Origin: Mangrovibacter plantisponsor
Lineage (GTDB): Bacteria > Pseudomonadota > Gammaproteobacteria > Enterobacterales > Enterobacteriaceae
DNA length: 64,000 nucleotides
Reading direction: 5' to 3'
Assembly: GCF_003182475.1 (NCBI RefSeq)
Contig: NZ_QGTS01000012.1
Location: 1-64,000, forward strand
Shown: one piece after another, positions 28,792 to 37,099 of the stretch
How the letters are laid out: every line of letters begins with the position of its first letter
Position numbering within the stretch: position 1 is the stretch's first letter
Program-made: the position numbers and the translations under genes
Notes under the pieces: model-generated
What the model was told of the DNA's origin: nothing
Databases searched by the model: none
What the model saw: the letters and a program-made list of their open reading frames with translations, nothing else

Positions 28792-30441
28792 ATGCTGTTC
28801 ACTTCCCTGACAATGAATACAATAATGTTTAAAAAGTTACAGTGTAACGATTCGCAGTTTACACTTTTCAGCGCGCTCATTTTCACTTTGATTAACAGCC
28901 TGTTTATTGCTCGTTGTTGGGGAATTATTCACCCGAACAATTTGCATACCATACTGTTTGCCCTGAGTATTCCTCTGGTACTGTTTGCGGCATGGACCAT
29001 TATTTTCAGTCTCTTCGCCCTGCCCTGGCTGAGAAAGCCCCTGCTTGTATTGTTGCTCGTTGGCAGCGCCGCAAGTAACTATTTTATGTTCACCTATGGT
29101 GCGGTTATTGACCGCAACATGATGCTCAACATTTTTGATACCAATACACAAGAAGCCACGGCACTGCTAACACCGCAACTGTTTGTATGGCTGGGACTTA
29201 CCGGGGTTGCTCCTGCGGCTTTATTGTGTGCCATTAAAGTGCGCAAGGAACGTTGGTGGGGCGTGCTGTTATTGCGTGGGTTGATGGTCATCAGCGCCAT
29301 TATGGTTATTCTTTTGTCTGCCAGCACGTTGTACAAAGATTACGCGTCACTGTTTCGTAACAACAAAGAAGTGGTCAAAATGGTGACCCCACCCAATTAT
29401 GTCACTGGTTTCATTCAATTCACGCACAAGCAATTGGCAGGTAATACCAGCCAACTTATCAGGCAGGGTGAAGATGCCACCAAAGGCGCGTTAATTCGCA
29501 GCCAGAGCAAAAAAACAGTGGTAATTCTGGTTCTGGGCGAGGCATCCCGGGCACAAAACTATTCGCTGGGCGGGTACTCGCGTGATACCAACCCGGAACT
29601 GAGCAAGCGTGATGTTATTTGGTTCAACCATGCTACATCATGCGGAACGGAAACAGCCGTTTCGGTGCCCTGCATGTTCTCCGGAATGACCCGCAGCCAG
29701 TATGATGCAGACCTGGCACACCACAAAGAAGGTCTGATGGACGTTCTGGCTCATGGTGGAATTAATGTACTGTGGCGGGAAAACGACGGTGGTTGTAAAG
29801 GTGCCTGCACTCGCATCCCTCATACAGACATGACTAAATGGAACCTGAATGATGTCTGCCACGATGGTATTTGCCTGGATGATGCCAACTTGTATCGCCT
29901 GCCAAATATTCTGGATGGTATTCAGCATGATACTGTTATTGTTTTGCATTTAATGGGCAGCCACGGCCCGGCGTATTATGAACGCTACCCACAGAAAATG
30001 CGCCGCTTCACGCCAACTTGTGATACCAACCAGATTCAGGATTGCAGCCGTGACGCGCTCATCAATACTTATGACAATTCAATTTTATATACAGATGATA
30101 TTGTCAGCCGCACAATAGATATGCTGAAACAGCACACTGACATGAATACCGCGCTGGTGTATTTATCCGACCACGGTGAGTCTCTGGGCGAAAATGGGAT
30201 CTATTTGCATGGTACTCCCTGGCTTATCGCGCCAGACCAGCAAACCCATATCCCGCTGTTATTTTGGTTGTCGGATAATTACTCTCAGGGTTTCCATATC
30301 AATCGCCCCTGCCTGCAACAAAAAGGCAAAAATGATGAGGTTTCTCAGGACAACCTTTTCTCCACGCTGCTTGGTATGATGGATATTCGCACCCACGTCT
30401 ACCAGCCAGGTCTGGACTTGCTGGCCACCTGCCGCCAGTAA
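28792..30441 (+). CDS. EptA-family phosphoethanolamine transferase
   Basis: A 549-residue inner-membrane enzyme of the EptA/PmrC (and MCR) family, which moves phosphoethanolamine from phosphatidylethanolamine onto lipid A. About five N-terminal transmembrane helices are followed by a periplasmic alkaline-phosphatase-fold domain. Zinc and catalytic elements are intact: GEASRAQN, Thr288 in SCGTETAVSVPCMFS aligned with the nucleophile, and DHGESLGENGIYLHG. Paired cysteines (Cys284/Cys294 and others) match EptA disulfides. The start may be 28792 or the ATGs at 28813/28825. It stands alone between ydhL and nemA, where E. coli has nemR, not next to a basRS pair. Confidence 0.9.
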   Translation: MLFTSLTMNTIMFKKLQCNDSQFTLFSALIFTLINSLFIARCWGIIHPNNLHTILFALSIPLVLFAAWTIIFSLFALPWLRKPLLVLLLVGSAASNYFMFTYGAVIDRNMMLNIFDTNTQEATALLTPQLFVWLGLTGVAPAALLCAIKVRKERWWGVLLLRGLMVISAIMVILLSASTLYKDYASLFRNNKEVVKMVTPPNYVTGFIQFTHKQLAGNTSQLIRQGEDATKGALIRSQSKKTVVILVLGEASRAQNYSLGGYSRDTNPELSKRDVIWFNHATSCGTETAVSVPCMFSGMTRSQYDADLAHHKEGLMDVLAHGGINVLWRENDGGCKGACTRIPHTDMTKWNLNDVCHDGICLDDANLYRLPNILDGIQHDTVIVLHLMGSHGPAYYERYPQKMRRFTPTCDTNQIQDCSRDALINTYDNSILYTDDIVSRTIDMLKQHTDMNTALVYLSDHGESLGENGIYLHGTPWLIAPDQQTHIPLLFWLSDNYSQGFHINRPCLQQKGKNDEVSQDNLFSTLLGMMDIRTHVYQPGLDLLATCRQ

Positions 30442-30525
30442 GGACCGGAGTAAAGAAACCGCACGCAAGGATAAGCCCAGTCTCTTGCGTGCGACCAGTC
30501 GTTCTATTAATTTTTTCTTCTCAAC

Positions 30526-30540
30526 AAGACGACCGGTCTA
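30526..30540. promoter_or_regulatory. Putative NemR-type operator before nemA
   Basis: AAGACGACCGGTCTA contains an AGAC...GTCT inverted repeat with a GACCGGTC palindrome, 14 bases before the nemA start. It resembles the TAGAC/GTCTA half-sites of the NemR operator. No nemR gene is adjacent, unlike in E. coli. Confidence 0.4.
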
Positions 30541-30553
30541 TTAAAGAGGTTTT

Positions 30554-31651
30554 ATGTCTGCAGATAAATTATTCATTCCACTGAAAGTGGGCGCCGTTAC
30601 CTTATCTAACCGCGTATTAATGGCGCCACTTACTCGCCTGCGTAGCATTGAACCAGGACAGGTGCCAACCGCACTGATGGCCGAATACTACCGCCAGCGC
30701 GCATCTTCGGGTTTGATTATTTCTGAAGCGACTAACATTTCCCCACAAGCCCGGGGTTATGAAGGTGCGCCCGGCATTCACAGCGCAGCACAGATTGCCG
30801 CCTGGCACAAAATCACTGACAGTGTTCACCAGGAACACGGCCATATTGCTGTTCAACTGTGGCATACAGGCCGTATTTCCCATTCTTCCCTGCAACCTGA
30901 GGGTAAAGCCCCGGTCGCGCCTTCTGCTATTCGGGCAGAAACACGCACTACGCTCAGGGATGAAAACGGGCATGCAGTAAGGGTGGACACCACAGAACCA
31001 CGAGCACTGACAACAGAGGAAATCCCGGGGATAGTGGCGGATTTTCGCCAGGCGGTAGTAAATGCCAAAACAGCCGGGTTCGATCTTATCGAGTTGCACA
31101 GCGCACATGGTTATTTGCTGCATCAGTTCCTGTCTCCGTCATCGAACCAGCGCACAGACCAGTATGGTGGCAGTATCGAAAACCGCTCCCGCCTGGCTCT
31201 TGAAGTGGTCGATGCGGCCTGTGAAGCCTGGTCAGCCGACCGTATTGGTATCCGGATTTCACCTCTTGGCCCGTTTAATGGGCTGGATAATGGTGAAGAC
31301 CAGGAAGCTGCTGCGCTGTATTTTATTGAAGAGCTGAATAAACGCGGCCTGGCTTACCTGCACATTTCCGAACCGGACTGGGCAGGTGGCAAACCATACA
31401 GCGATGCCTTCCGTCAGGCGGTACGTGACCGTTTCAGTGGTGTTATCATTGGTGCCGGAGCTTACACGCCTGAGAAAGCACAGGCGCTTATTGAACGCGG
31501 TTTGATTGATGCCGTCGCCTTTGGGCGTAGCTATATCTCAAACCCTGACCTGGTGGCTCGCCTCCAGCATAACGCCCCACTCAATACCCCGCGCCCGGAA
31601 ACTTTTTATGGCGGGGATGCTCAGGGTTACACCGATTACCCCACTCTCTGA
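30554..31651 (+). CDS. nemA: N-ethylmaleimide reductase (old yellow enzyme family)
   Basis: FMN- and NADPH-dependent ene-reductase of 365 residues, as in E. coli NemA. It reduces electrophilic alkenes, nitro compounds and related toxic electrophiles. TIM-barrel landmarks are [23 protein letters not shown] at the N-terminus, [11 protein letters not shown] near residue 101, [21 protein letters not shown] near 180 (His/Asn substrate pair) and [11 protein letters not shown] near the end. Next to gloA (methylglyoxal detoxification), as in E. coli. Confidence 0.96.
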   Translation: MSADKLFIPLKVGAVTLSNRVLMAPLTRLRSIEPGQVPTALMAEYYRQRASSGLIISEATNISPQARGYEGAPGIHSAAQIAAWHKITDSVHQEHGHIAVQLWHTGRISHSSLQPEGKAPVAPSAIRAETRTTLRDENGHAVRVDTTEPRALTTEEIPGIVADFRQAVVNAKTAGFDLIELHSAHGYLLHQFLSPSSNQRTDQYGGSIENRSRLALEVVDAACEAWSADRIGIRISPLGPFNGLDNGEDQEAAALYFIEELNKRGLAYLHISEPDWAGGKPYSDAFRQAVRDRFSGVIIGAGAYTPEKAQALIERGLIDAVAFGRSYISNPDLVARLQHNAPLNTPRPETFYGGDAQGYTDYPTL

Positions 31652-31664
31652 TTCATTGCATTGA

Positions 31665-31686
31665 TAGCGGCGCAGGTTCGCCGCTA
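31665..31686 (+). terminator. Hairpin after nemA
   Basis: TAGCGGCG-CAGGTT-CGCCGCTA, an eight-base perfect stem 14 bases after the nemA stop, without a U-tract. It may attenuate rather than end transcription into gloA. Confidence 0.45.
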
Positions 31687-31739
31687 TACTTGGTTCCCCT
31701 GTGTACCAACTGATGAAACACTAACGGAAGAGGAAAATT

Positions 31740-32150
31740 ATGCGCTTACTCCACACTATGCTCCGCGTCGGGGATCTCCAGCGCTCTATTGCGTTTTATA
31801 CTGAAGTTCTGGGTATGAAACTCCTGCGTACCAGTGAAAATCCAGAATACAAATACTCCCTGGCATTTGTTGGCTATGGTCAGGAAAGCGATGAAGCAGT
31901 GATTGAGCTGACCTGGAACTGGGGCGTTGACAGTTATGAAATGGGTACGGCTTTTGGTCATATCGCCATTAGCGTAGATGATGCCGCACAGGCATGTGAG
32001 CGTATTCGCCAAAACGGCGGTAAAGTCACCCGTGAAGCAGGCCCGGTAAAAGGCGGTACAACAGTTATCGCTTTTGTTGAAGATCCGGATGGTTATAAAA
32101 TCGAGCTGATTGAAGCCAAAGACGCAGGCAAAGGCCTGGGTAACGCATAA
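31740..32150 (+). CDS. gloA: Glyoxalase I (lactoylglutathione lyase)
   Basis: Isomerises the methylglyoxal-glutathione hemithioacetal to S-lactoylglutathione. It has 136 residues (E. coli 135) in the vicinal-oxygen-chelate fold. The nickel ligands His5 (MRLLHTML), Glu56 (VIELTWN), His74 ([10 protein letters not shown]) and Glu122 ([11 protein letters not shown]) are at their expected places. AGAGG precedes the ATG. Confidence 0.97.
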   Translation: MRLLHTMLRVGDLQRSIAFYTEVLGMKLLRTSENPEYKYSLAFVGYGQESDEAVIELTWNWGVDSYEMGTAFGHIAISVDDAAQACERIRQNGGKVTREAGPVKGGTTVIAFVEDPDGYKIELIEAKDAGKGLGNA

Positions 32151-32159
32151 TCACTCTCT

Positions 32160-32180
32160 GGCGGGCTTTTTATGCCCGCC
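32160..32180 (+). terminator. Hairpin after gloA
   Basis: GGCGGGC-TTTTTAT-GCCCGCC follows the gloA stop by nine bases. The stem is strong but no U-tract follows, so read-through to rnt is possible. Confidence 0.5.
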
Positions 32181-32244
32181 TGCTGCATCCCCTCCTGAAA
32201 TTTGCCATAATGCCCGCAGCTTTTACCGCAATAATGAGACGCTG

Positions 32245-32910
32245 ATGTCGGAAAATGTTCAACTAAACGGTCTGAATGACCGCTTTCGTGGTTTTTATCC
32301 TGTTGTGATTGATGTCGAAACGGCTGGTTTTAACGCCCAGACGGACGCACTGCTGGAAATTGCCGCTGTCACGTTAAAAATGGATGAAGAAGGCTGGCTT
32401 TCAACTGACCAGACGCTGCATTTCCATGTCGAACCGTTTGAAGGTGCCATTCTTAACCCGGAAGCACTGGCTTTTACGGGGATCGACCCTCACAACCCAT
32501 TGCGCGGCGCGGTTACAGAGTACGAAGCGCTGCACGCCATTTTTAAAATGGTGCGTAAGGGAATCAAGGATCACGGGTGCTCGCGAGCTATTATCGTGGC
32601 GCACAATGCTAATTTTGATCACAGTTTTTTAATGGCGGCGGCGGAGCGTAGCTCACTCAAACGCAACCCGTTTCACCCATTTGGTACTTTTGATACCGCC
32701 GCACTCAGCGGTCTGGCGCTGGGCCAGACAGTGCTGGCTAAAGCCTGCCAGACTGCAGGTATCGCGTTTGATAACGCTCAGGCGCATTCCGCCTTATATG
32801 ATACTGAACAGACTGCACTACTGTTTTGTGAAATTGTTAACCGCTGGAAACGCCTTGGTGGCTGGCCTGTGGCACTGCCGCAGGATACCGCAGAGAGCGA
32901 GCAGGTATAA
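32245..32910 (+). CDS. rnt: Ribonuclease T
   Basis: DEDDh 3'-5' exoribonuclease that matures tRNA and other stable RNA 3' ends. It has 221 residues. Catalytic residues are visible: Asp23 and Glu25 in [11 protein letters not shown], the Asp in [10 protein letters not shown], and His/Asp in [12 protein letters not shown]. The start is the ATG at 32245 (MSENVQLNG), as in E. coli; the open frame begins earlier. The large helicase gene lhr that follows rnt in E. coli is absent. Confidence 0.96.
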   Translation: MSENVQLNGLNDRFRGFYPVVIDVETAGFNAQTDALLEIAAVTLKMDEEGWLSTDQTLHFHVEPFEGAILNPEALAFTGIDPHNPLRGAVTEYEALHAIFKMVRKGIKDHGCSRAIIVAHNANFDHSFLMAAAERSSLKRNPFHPFGTFDTAALSGLALGQTVLAKACQTAGIAFDNAQAHSALYDTEQTALLFCEIVNRWKRLGGWPVALPQDTAESEQV

Positions 32911-32953
32911 CGTTCTACGGGCCCAGGCTACATTTTTTCAGGCTACGGGCAAT

Positions 32954-32980
32954 AAAAAGGCGCCGTATTGGCGCCTTTTT
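32954..32980. terminator. Bidirectional terminator between rnt and grxD
   Basis: AAAAAGGCGCC-GTATT-GGCGCCTTTTT is a symmetric intrinsic terminator serving the convergent rnt and grxD genes. Confidence 0.9.
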
Positions 32981-32996
32981 ATTTGCGGGTAATTAA

Positions 32997-33341
32997 TTAC
33001 TCGCTCTGGCTGTCTTCGCGGTGGCGTTCTGCAGCTTCTTTAATCAGCGACTGCAACTCACCACGCTGGTACATTTCAATCACGATATCACAACCGCCAA
33101 CCAGTTCACCTTCTACCCACAATTGCGGGAAAGTCGGCCAGTTAGCATATTTCGGTAACTCGGCACGGATATCCGGGTTTTGCAAAATATCGACATAAGC
33201 AAAGCGCTCACCACAAGCAGATAACGCCTGTACCGCCTGTGCAGAAAAACCGCAACTCGGTAATTTAGGGGAGCCTTTCATATAAAGCAGGATTGGGTTT
33301 TCAGCTATCTGGCGCTGAATCTTTTCAATTGTAGAGCTCAT
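32997..33341 (-). CDS. grxD: Monothiol glutaredoxin 4
   Basis: CGFS-type monothiol glutaredoxin of 114 residues (E. coli 115) that binds and delivers [2Fe-2S] clusters. The active site is PKLPSCGFSAQ with Cys30; glutathione-binding elements WPTFPQLWVEGELVGGCD follow. It fits with the suf genes in the same window as part of iron-sulfur handling. It converges on rnt. Confidence 0.97.
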   Translation of the reverse strand: MSSTIEKIQRQIAENPILLYMKGSPKLPSCGFSAQAVQALSACGERFAYVDILQNPDIRAELPKYANWPTFPQLWVEGELVGGCDIVIEMYQRGELQSLIKEAAERHREDSQSE

Positions 33342-33670
33342 TATCTTACTTCCTCAAAGCGGCAGAAAGGCATTGCTGGTCACAGTAAACAGGCCACAAG
33401 ACTCTGGCCTGCGGTTTCACCTGGCCGGCAATACCGAAACCGTTAAACATGCCTTAAGGATAACAGTTTTCTCAAACAGAGAATACCCTGCGCCAGGTCA
33501 AACACTGGTCAGATAAACGTCATATTGGTTATTTTTTTCGCGTATGAACACAAAACCGTAAGGCAATATAAAAAGATTATTAACATTATCGTTTTATCTA
33601 TATTAGAATCCTTTGGTTTAATCATTTTCTGGCAGGCAATGCGGCCTGCTTTTTCAGGGGACTCAGACGA
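33342..33670. other. grxD-mepH divergent region
   Basis: A 329-base gap that holds the divergent promoters. For mepH, TATATTAGAAT near 33598-33609 looks like a -10 region. A terminator-like hairpin sits just before the mepH ribosome site (listed separately). No gene is visible. Confidence 0.5.
33630..33654 (+). promoter_or_regulatory. Terminator-like hairpin in the mepH leader
   Basis: GCAGGC-AATGCG-GCCTGC followed by TTTTT lies immediately upstream of the AGGGG ribosome site and the GTG start. This is the layout of an attenuator or leader terminator. Its left portion TGGCAGGCAATGC recurs exactly in the terminator after the gene. Confidence 0.5.
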
Positions 33671-34510
33671 GTGGCGCGGATAAGCAAACTCTCTATTTCG
33701 TTCTGTGCACTGCTAATAACCTTGCCCTGGACGCCTTTAACTCAGGCGTCGGAACATACCCGCCATTCAGCTTTGCAGAAGGCGCAACACAGCAACGTTA
33801 TTCCCAAACACAGCAGCAAAAAAACCAGTACCCACAGCACCAAATCCACCAGCCGCAAAACCCACAGTGTTTCGGCTTCTGCAAAAAAACCAGTTACAAA
33901 AACCACTAAACACACTACGCGCACCGCTAAAAATCATACCAGAGCCACTGTTCATCAAGGCAAGGCTTCTCGCCTGGTGCGCAATGAAGTTCAAATGGAA
34001 ACGGTGTGGACAGAGCAATGTTCACGGGCACGCAAAGGCCATAAAAAACATTGTGTGAAGGTAAAAACAACACGTCCGTTAGCAACAGCCGCACATAAAA
34101 AAGTGTTACGCGCTAAAACTGCGGCAATATCCACCTTAATGAATCAGATTGGCAAACCCTACCATTGGGGGGGAAGTTCCCCACGCACCGGGTTTGACTG
34201 CAGCGGTTTGGTCTATTACGCCTACAAAGATTTAGTTAAATTCCATATTCCGCGTACTGCCAATGAAATGTATCACCTGAGAGACGCCGCCCCTGTTGAC
34301 CGCGGGGAACTACAAAGTGGTGATTTAGTGTTCTTCCGTACTGAAGGCCGGGGTACTGCAGACCACGTAGGTGTGTACATTGGTGGTGGGAAATTTATTC
34401 AGTCTCCGCGTAGCGGGCAGGACATCCAGATAACCTCCCTGAGTGAAGATTACTGGCAGCGCCACTATGTAGGTGCACGCCGGGTAATGACACCAAAAAC
34501 CCTGCGATAA
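33671..34510 (+). CDS. mepH: Murein DD-endopeptidase MepH
   Basis: NlpC/P60-family peptidoglycan hydrolase that cuts D-Ala-mDAP cross-links. It has 279 residues (E. coli 271). A signal peptide (residues 1-26) is followed by a Lys/Thr/Ser-rich basic linker (about 30-125) and the catalytic domain. Cys177 lies in TGFDCSGLVYYAYKD, and the histidine in DHVGVYIGGGKFIQSP; the C-terminal YVGARRVMTPKTLR matches E. coli. The start is GTG (MARISKLSIS), as in E. coli. Confidence 0.95.
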   Translation: MARISKLSISFCALLITLPWTPLTQASEHTRHSALQKAQHSNVIPKHSSKKTSTHSTKSTSRKTHSVSASAKKPVTKTTKHTTRTAKNHTRATVHQGKASRLVRNEVQMETVWTEQCSRARKGHKKHCVKVKTTRPLATAAHKKVLRAKTAAISTLMNQIGKPYHWGGSSPRTGFDCSGLVYYAYKDLVKFHIPRTANEMYHLRDAAPVDRGELQSGDLVFFRTEGRGTADHVGVYIGGGKFIQSPRSGQDIQITSLSEDYWQRHYVGARRVMTPKTLR

Positions 34511-34512
34511 AA

Positions 34513-34552
34513 CATTGCCTGCCCTTGTTTTGGCAGGCAATGCTTTCTTTTT
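34513..34552 (+). terminator. mepH terminator
   Basis: CATTGCCTGCC-CTTGTTTT-GGCAGGCAATG, an 11-base perfect stem followed by CTTTCTTTTT, directly after the mepH stop. Confidence 0.9.
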
Positions 34553-34558
34553 ATTCTA

Positions 34559-34620
34559 GTTTTATATTGGTAATATAAAACCTTATAAAATGTGTTATTT
34601 TTGTTAAGTACACAATAACA
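34559..34620 (+). promoter_or_regulatory. sodB promoter/leader inverted repeats
   Basis: An AT-rich perfect inverted repeat GTTTTATATT-GGT-AATATAAAAC (34559-34581) precedes a likely -10 box TATAAA near 34584. A second repeat, TGTTATT / AATAACA (34593-34599, 34614-34620), should form a stem in the 5' UTR that ends at the AGGAG ribosome site. Palindromic AT-rich elements are also described in the E. coli sodB promoter. Confidence 0.6.
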
Positions 34621-34626
34621 AGGAGT

Positions 34627-34636
34627 GAAGCAATGT
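34627..34636 (+). promoter_or_regulatory. RyhB pairing site at the sodB start codon
   Basis: GAAGCAATGT, spanning the end of the leader and the ATG of sodB, is perfectly complementary to ACATTGCTTC in the RyhB-type sRNA (27329-27338). Pairing would cover the start codon, as in E. coli RyhB-sodB. Confidence 0.8.
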
Positions 34637-35214
34637 CATTTGAATTACCTGCATTACCGTATGCAAAAGATGCGCTTGAACCGCACATTTCTGTGGAAAC
34701 ACTGGAATACCATTACGGTAAACATCATCAAACTTACGTGACCAACCTGAACAACCTGGTTAAAGGTACCCCTTTTGAGGGCAAATCCCTTGAAGAGATC
34801 ATCTGCTCTTCTGAAGGTGGTGTGTTCAATAACGCAGCACAGGTTTGGAACCACACTTTCTACTGGAACTGCCTGGCACCTAACGCCGGTGGCGAACCGA
34901 CTGGTGCAATCGCTGATGCCATCAATGCTGCTTTCGGTAGCTTTGCTGACTTTAAAGCGAAATTTAACGATGCCGCAGCTAAGAACTTTGGTTCTGGCTG
35001 GACCTGGCTGGTTAAACAAGCAGATGGCAGCCTGGCTATCGTTTCCACTTCTAATGCCGGCACTCCGCTGACTGCAGGCGCGACACCATTACTGACTGTT
35101 GATGTGTGGGAACACGCCTATTACATTGACTACCGTAATTCTCGCCCTAACTACCTGGAGCACTTCTGGGCTCTGGTAAACTGGGAGTTTGTTGCGAAGA
35201 ACCTCGCTGCATAA
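34633..35214 (+). CDS. sodB: Iron superoxide dismutase
   Basis: Cytosolic Fe-SOD of 193 residues, as in E. coli SodB. The metal ligands His27, His74, Asp157 ([10 protein letters not shown]) and His161 are in exact register, and the second-sphere active-site segment WNHTFYWNC is conserved. AAGGAG precedes the ATG. Expected control: repressed by RyhB during iron limitation, hence indirectly activated by Fur. Confidence 0.98.
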   Translation: MSFELPALPYAKDALEPHISVETLEYHYGKHHQTYVTNLNNLVKGTPFEGKSLEEIICSSEGGVFNNAAQVWNHTFYWNCLAPNAGGEPTGAIADAINAAFGSFADFKAKFNDAAAKNFGSGWTWLVKQADGSLAIVSTSNAGTPLTAGATPLLTVDVWEHAYYIDYRNSRPNYLEHFWALVNWEFVAKNLAA

Positions 35215-35227
35215 TCGTACTAACAGT

Positions 35228-35258
35228 AAAAAGCGAAGCCTGTGCTTCGCTTTTTTTT
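35228..35258. terminator. Bidirectional terminator between sodB and ydhP
   Basis: AAAAAGCGAAGC-CTGT-GCTTCGCTTTTTTTT serves the convergent sodB and ydhP genes. Confidence 0.92.
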
Positions 35259-35279
35259 GGGGCGGGGAAAAGTATGACT

Positions 35280-36446
35280 TCAGTCAGTTGTTTCACAAAC
35301 ACGGTTATCCGCCTGGCGGTTAATCAATACCAGTAGCAACCCTGTTGCGGCAACTATAGCCCCCATAACAGGTACAGTACTGTAACCCAGGCCCGCAGTT
35401 ATTACCCCACCACCAGCTGCAGCCCCCAGCGCATTCCCCAGGTTGAAAGCACCAATATTAACTGATGAGGCAAGACCCGGCGCTTCACTGGCAACACGCA
35501 TTACTCGCATCTGTAAAGGCGGAACTACGCCAAATGTTGCAGCCCCCCAAACGATCATCATCAATGCGGCTCCGGCATGGCTTTTACCCACCAGCGGCAC
35601 CAGTGCCATACTGGCAATCAGCAGCACCAGGAAACCAACCAGCGTGCCAGTAACCGATTTATCCGCTAACCGCCCGCCCCAGTAGTTCCCAATAGAAAAA
35701 CCAACACCGACCAGCACCAGCATGGCAGTGACAAACCCAGGTGTTGCGCCTGTAATGGCTTCCAGTACCGGGGCAATATAGGTGTACAGCGTGAACATCG
35801 CACCGGCACCCAATACCGTTGTAAGCAGTGCCGCCAGTACCTGCGGCCGGGCAAGAACCTTCAACTCCTTCGCCACATCCGGCCTGTGGCCTTTGATACT
35901 TGCCGGAATAGTCATAAACAAACTGAACATAGCTACCAGCCCCAGCGCACCGATCCCCAGGAAAGCCATACGCCAGCCAATATACTGCCCAAGCCAGGTT
36001 GCCGCGGGCACCCCACCAATATTGGCAATTGTCAGCCCCATAAACATTGTTGCAACAGCGCTGGCCTGCTTATTCGCAGGGACGACACTGGCAGCCACCA
36101 CAGCCCCAAGTCCAAAAAATGCTCCATGGTTCAGGCTGGTTATCACACGGGCAAACATCAACATGCCATAATCCGGAGCAACAGCAGAAAGCACATTACC
36201 CAGAGTAAAAATACTCATCAGAAAAACCAGGGCGTTTCGCCGTGAATAACGAGATAACAACAAGGTCATCAGTGGTGCCCCAACCATTACCCCAACGGCA
36301 TAGGCGCTAATCAGCATGCCGGCGGCGGGAATCGACACATGAACCCCTTCAGCAATAACCGGCAATAGCCCCATAGGTGAAAACTCAGTGGTACCAATCC
36401 CAAAGGCCCCTATCGCCAGGGCAAGTAATGGCAAATTGACTTTCAT
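35280..36446 (-). CDS. ydhP: MFS transporter YdhP
   Basis: Major facilitator superfamily exporter-like protein of 388 residues with 12 transmembrane helices, matching E. coli YdhP (389). The AraJ/drug:H+ antiporter-1 type motif is seen in LALAIGAFGIGTTEFSPMGLLP at the N-terminus and LLSRYSRRNALVF in the first loop. The substrate is unknown. The ATG at 36446 (MKVNLPLLAL) is chosen; an ATG at 36473 would add nine non-conserved residues. Confidence 0.94.
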   Translation of the reverse strand: MKVNLPLLALAIGAFGIGTTEFSPMGLLPVIAEGVHVSIPAAGMLISAYAVGVMVGAPLMTLLLSRYSRRNALVFLMSIFTLGNVLSAVAPDYGMLMFARVITSLNHGAFFGLGAVVAASVVPANKQASAVATMFMGLTIANIGGVPAATWLGQYIGWRMAFLGIGALGLVAMFSLFMTIPASIKGHRPDVAKELKVLARPQVLAALLTTVLGAGAMFTLYTYIAPVLEAITGATPGFVTAMLVLVGVGFSIGNYWGGRLADKSVTGTLVGFLVLLIASMALVPLVGKSHAGAALMMIVWGAATFGVVPPLQMRVMRVASEAPGLASSVNIGAFNLGNALGAAAGGGVITAGLGYSTVPVMGAIVAATGLLLVLINRQADNRVCETTD

Positions 36447-36717
36447 CACTACCTCAATTTTTAGCCTGCGCAAATAAGCGCTGGCAAAGACAAAAAAGAT
36501 GAAAACATGATGTCAGTCACACTTCACTTTGAAAAGTGGCAATAGTGATAATAGAGTTTTGCTAAATGGTAAAGAATCCGTGTGGCAGTAAAGAAAATAC
36601 CTGGAAGGGAGGAAGGACAACAGCCAGGCGACAGTGTATTAGCAGGCCCTTAGACAGGCACAAAACTAACAACGCCATCGCCTGAGCAATGATATCTGAG
36701 TGAAAGCAATACAAGCC

Positions 36718-36807
36718 TTAATGCAGAATAGCAATCAGCCCGGTTGCAACAATCAGACCTAAGGTAATAACAGTCGTAGTCAGTGAATATTTCAATTCAG
36801 TTGGCAT
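36718..36807 (-). CDS. ynhF: Small membrane protein YnhF
   Basis: A 29-residue protein that is easily missed. The sequence starts MPTELKYSLTTTVITLGLIV and ends ATGLIAILH, closely parallel to E. coli YnhF (29 residues, same position between ydhP and purR). A single transmembrane helix covers residues 8-28. An AAGGAA ribosome site precedes the ATG. In E. coli YnhF is an expressed inner-membrane small protein of unknown function. Confidence 0.93.
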   Translation of the reverse strand: MPTELKYSLTTTVITLGLIVATGLIAILH

Positions 36808-37039
36808 GATTAATTCCTTATTCCCTGTAAAAAGTGGGTGTAGATCATTTTTACACAGTTTGGCCGTAAAATCCTTAAAGATTTAGTTTGATATGTGCTT
36901 TTGCACTTCCACTTTTACTCAATATAAGACAAAATCGCACGCTGACTTATTACGTACCGGCCATTATCCCCTCCTTTTCGTTTTATGTCGCAATCCCGGC
37001 ATGCTGGCAACCCAATTCGTTGCTTACAGGGGGAAGCCC

Positions 37040-37055
37040 AGGCAAACGTTTAACC
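37040..37055. promoter_or_regulatory. PurR operator 1 upstream of purR
   Basis: AGGCAAACGTTTAACC keeps the GCAAACGTTT centre of the PurR consensus ACGCAAACGTTTGCGT. It lies in the purR leader, the position of an autoregulatory operator in E. coli. Confidence 0.8.
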
Positions 37056-37099
37056 AATTAGTTTTCAGGAGTTTAGGATATGGTCTGGAGTGACATCAA

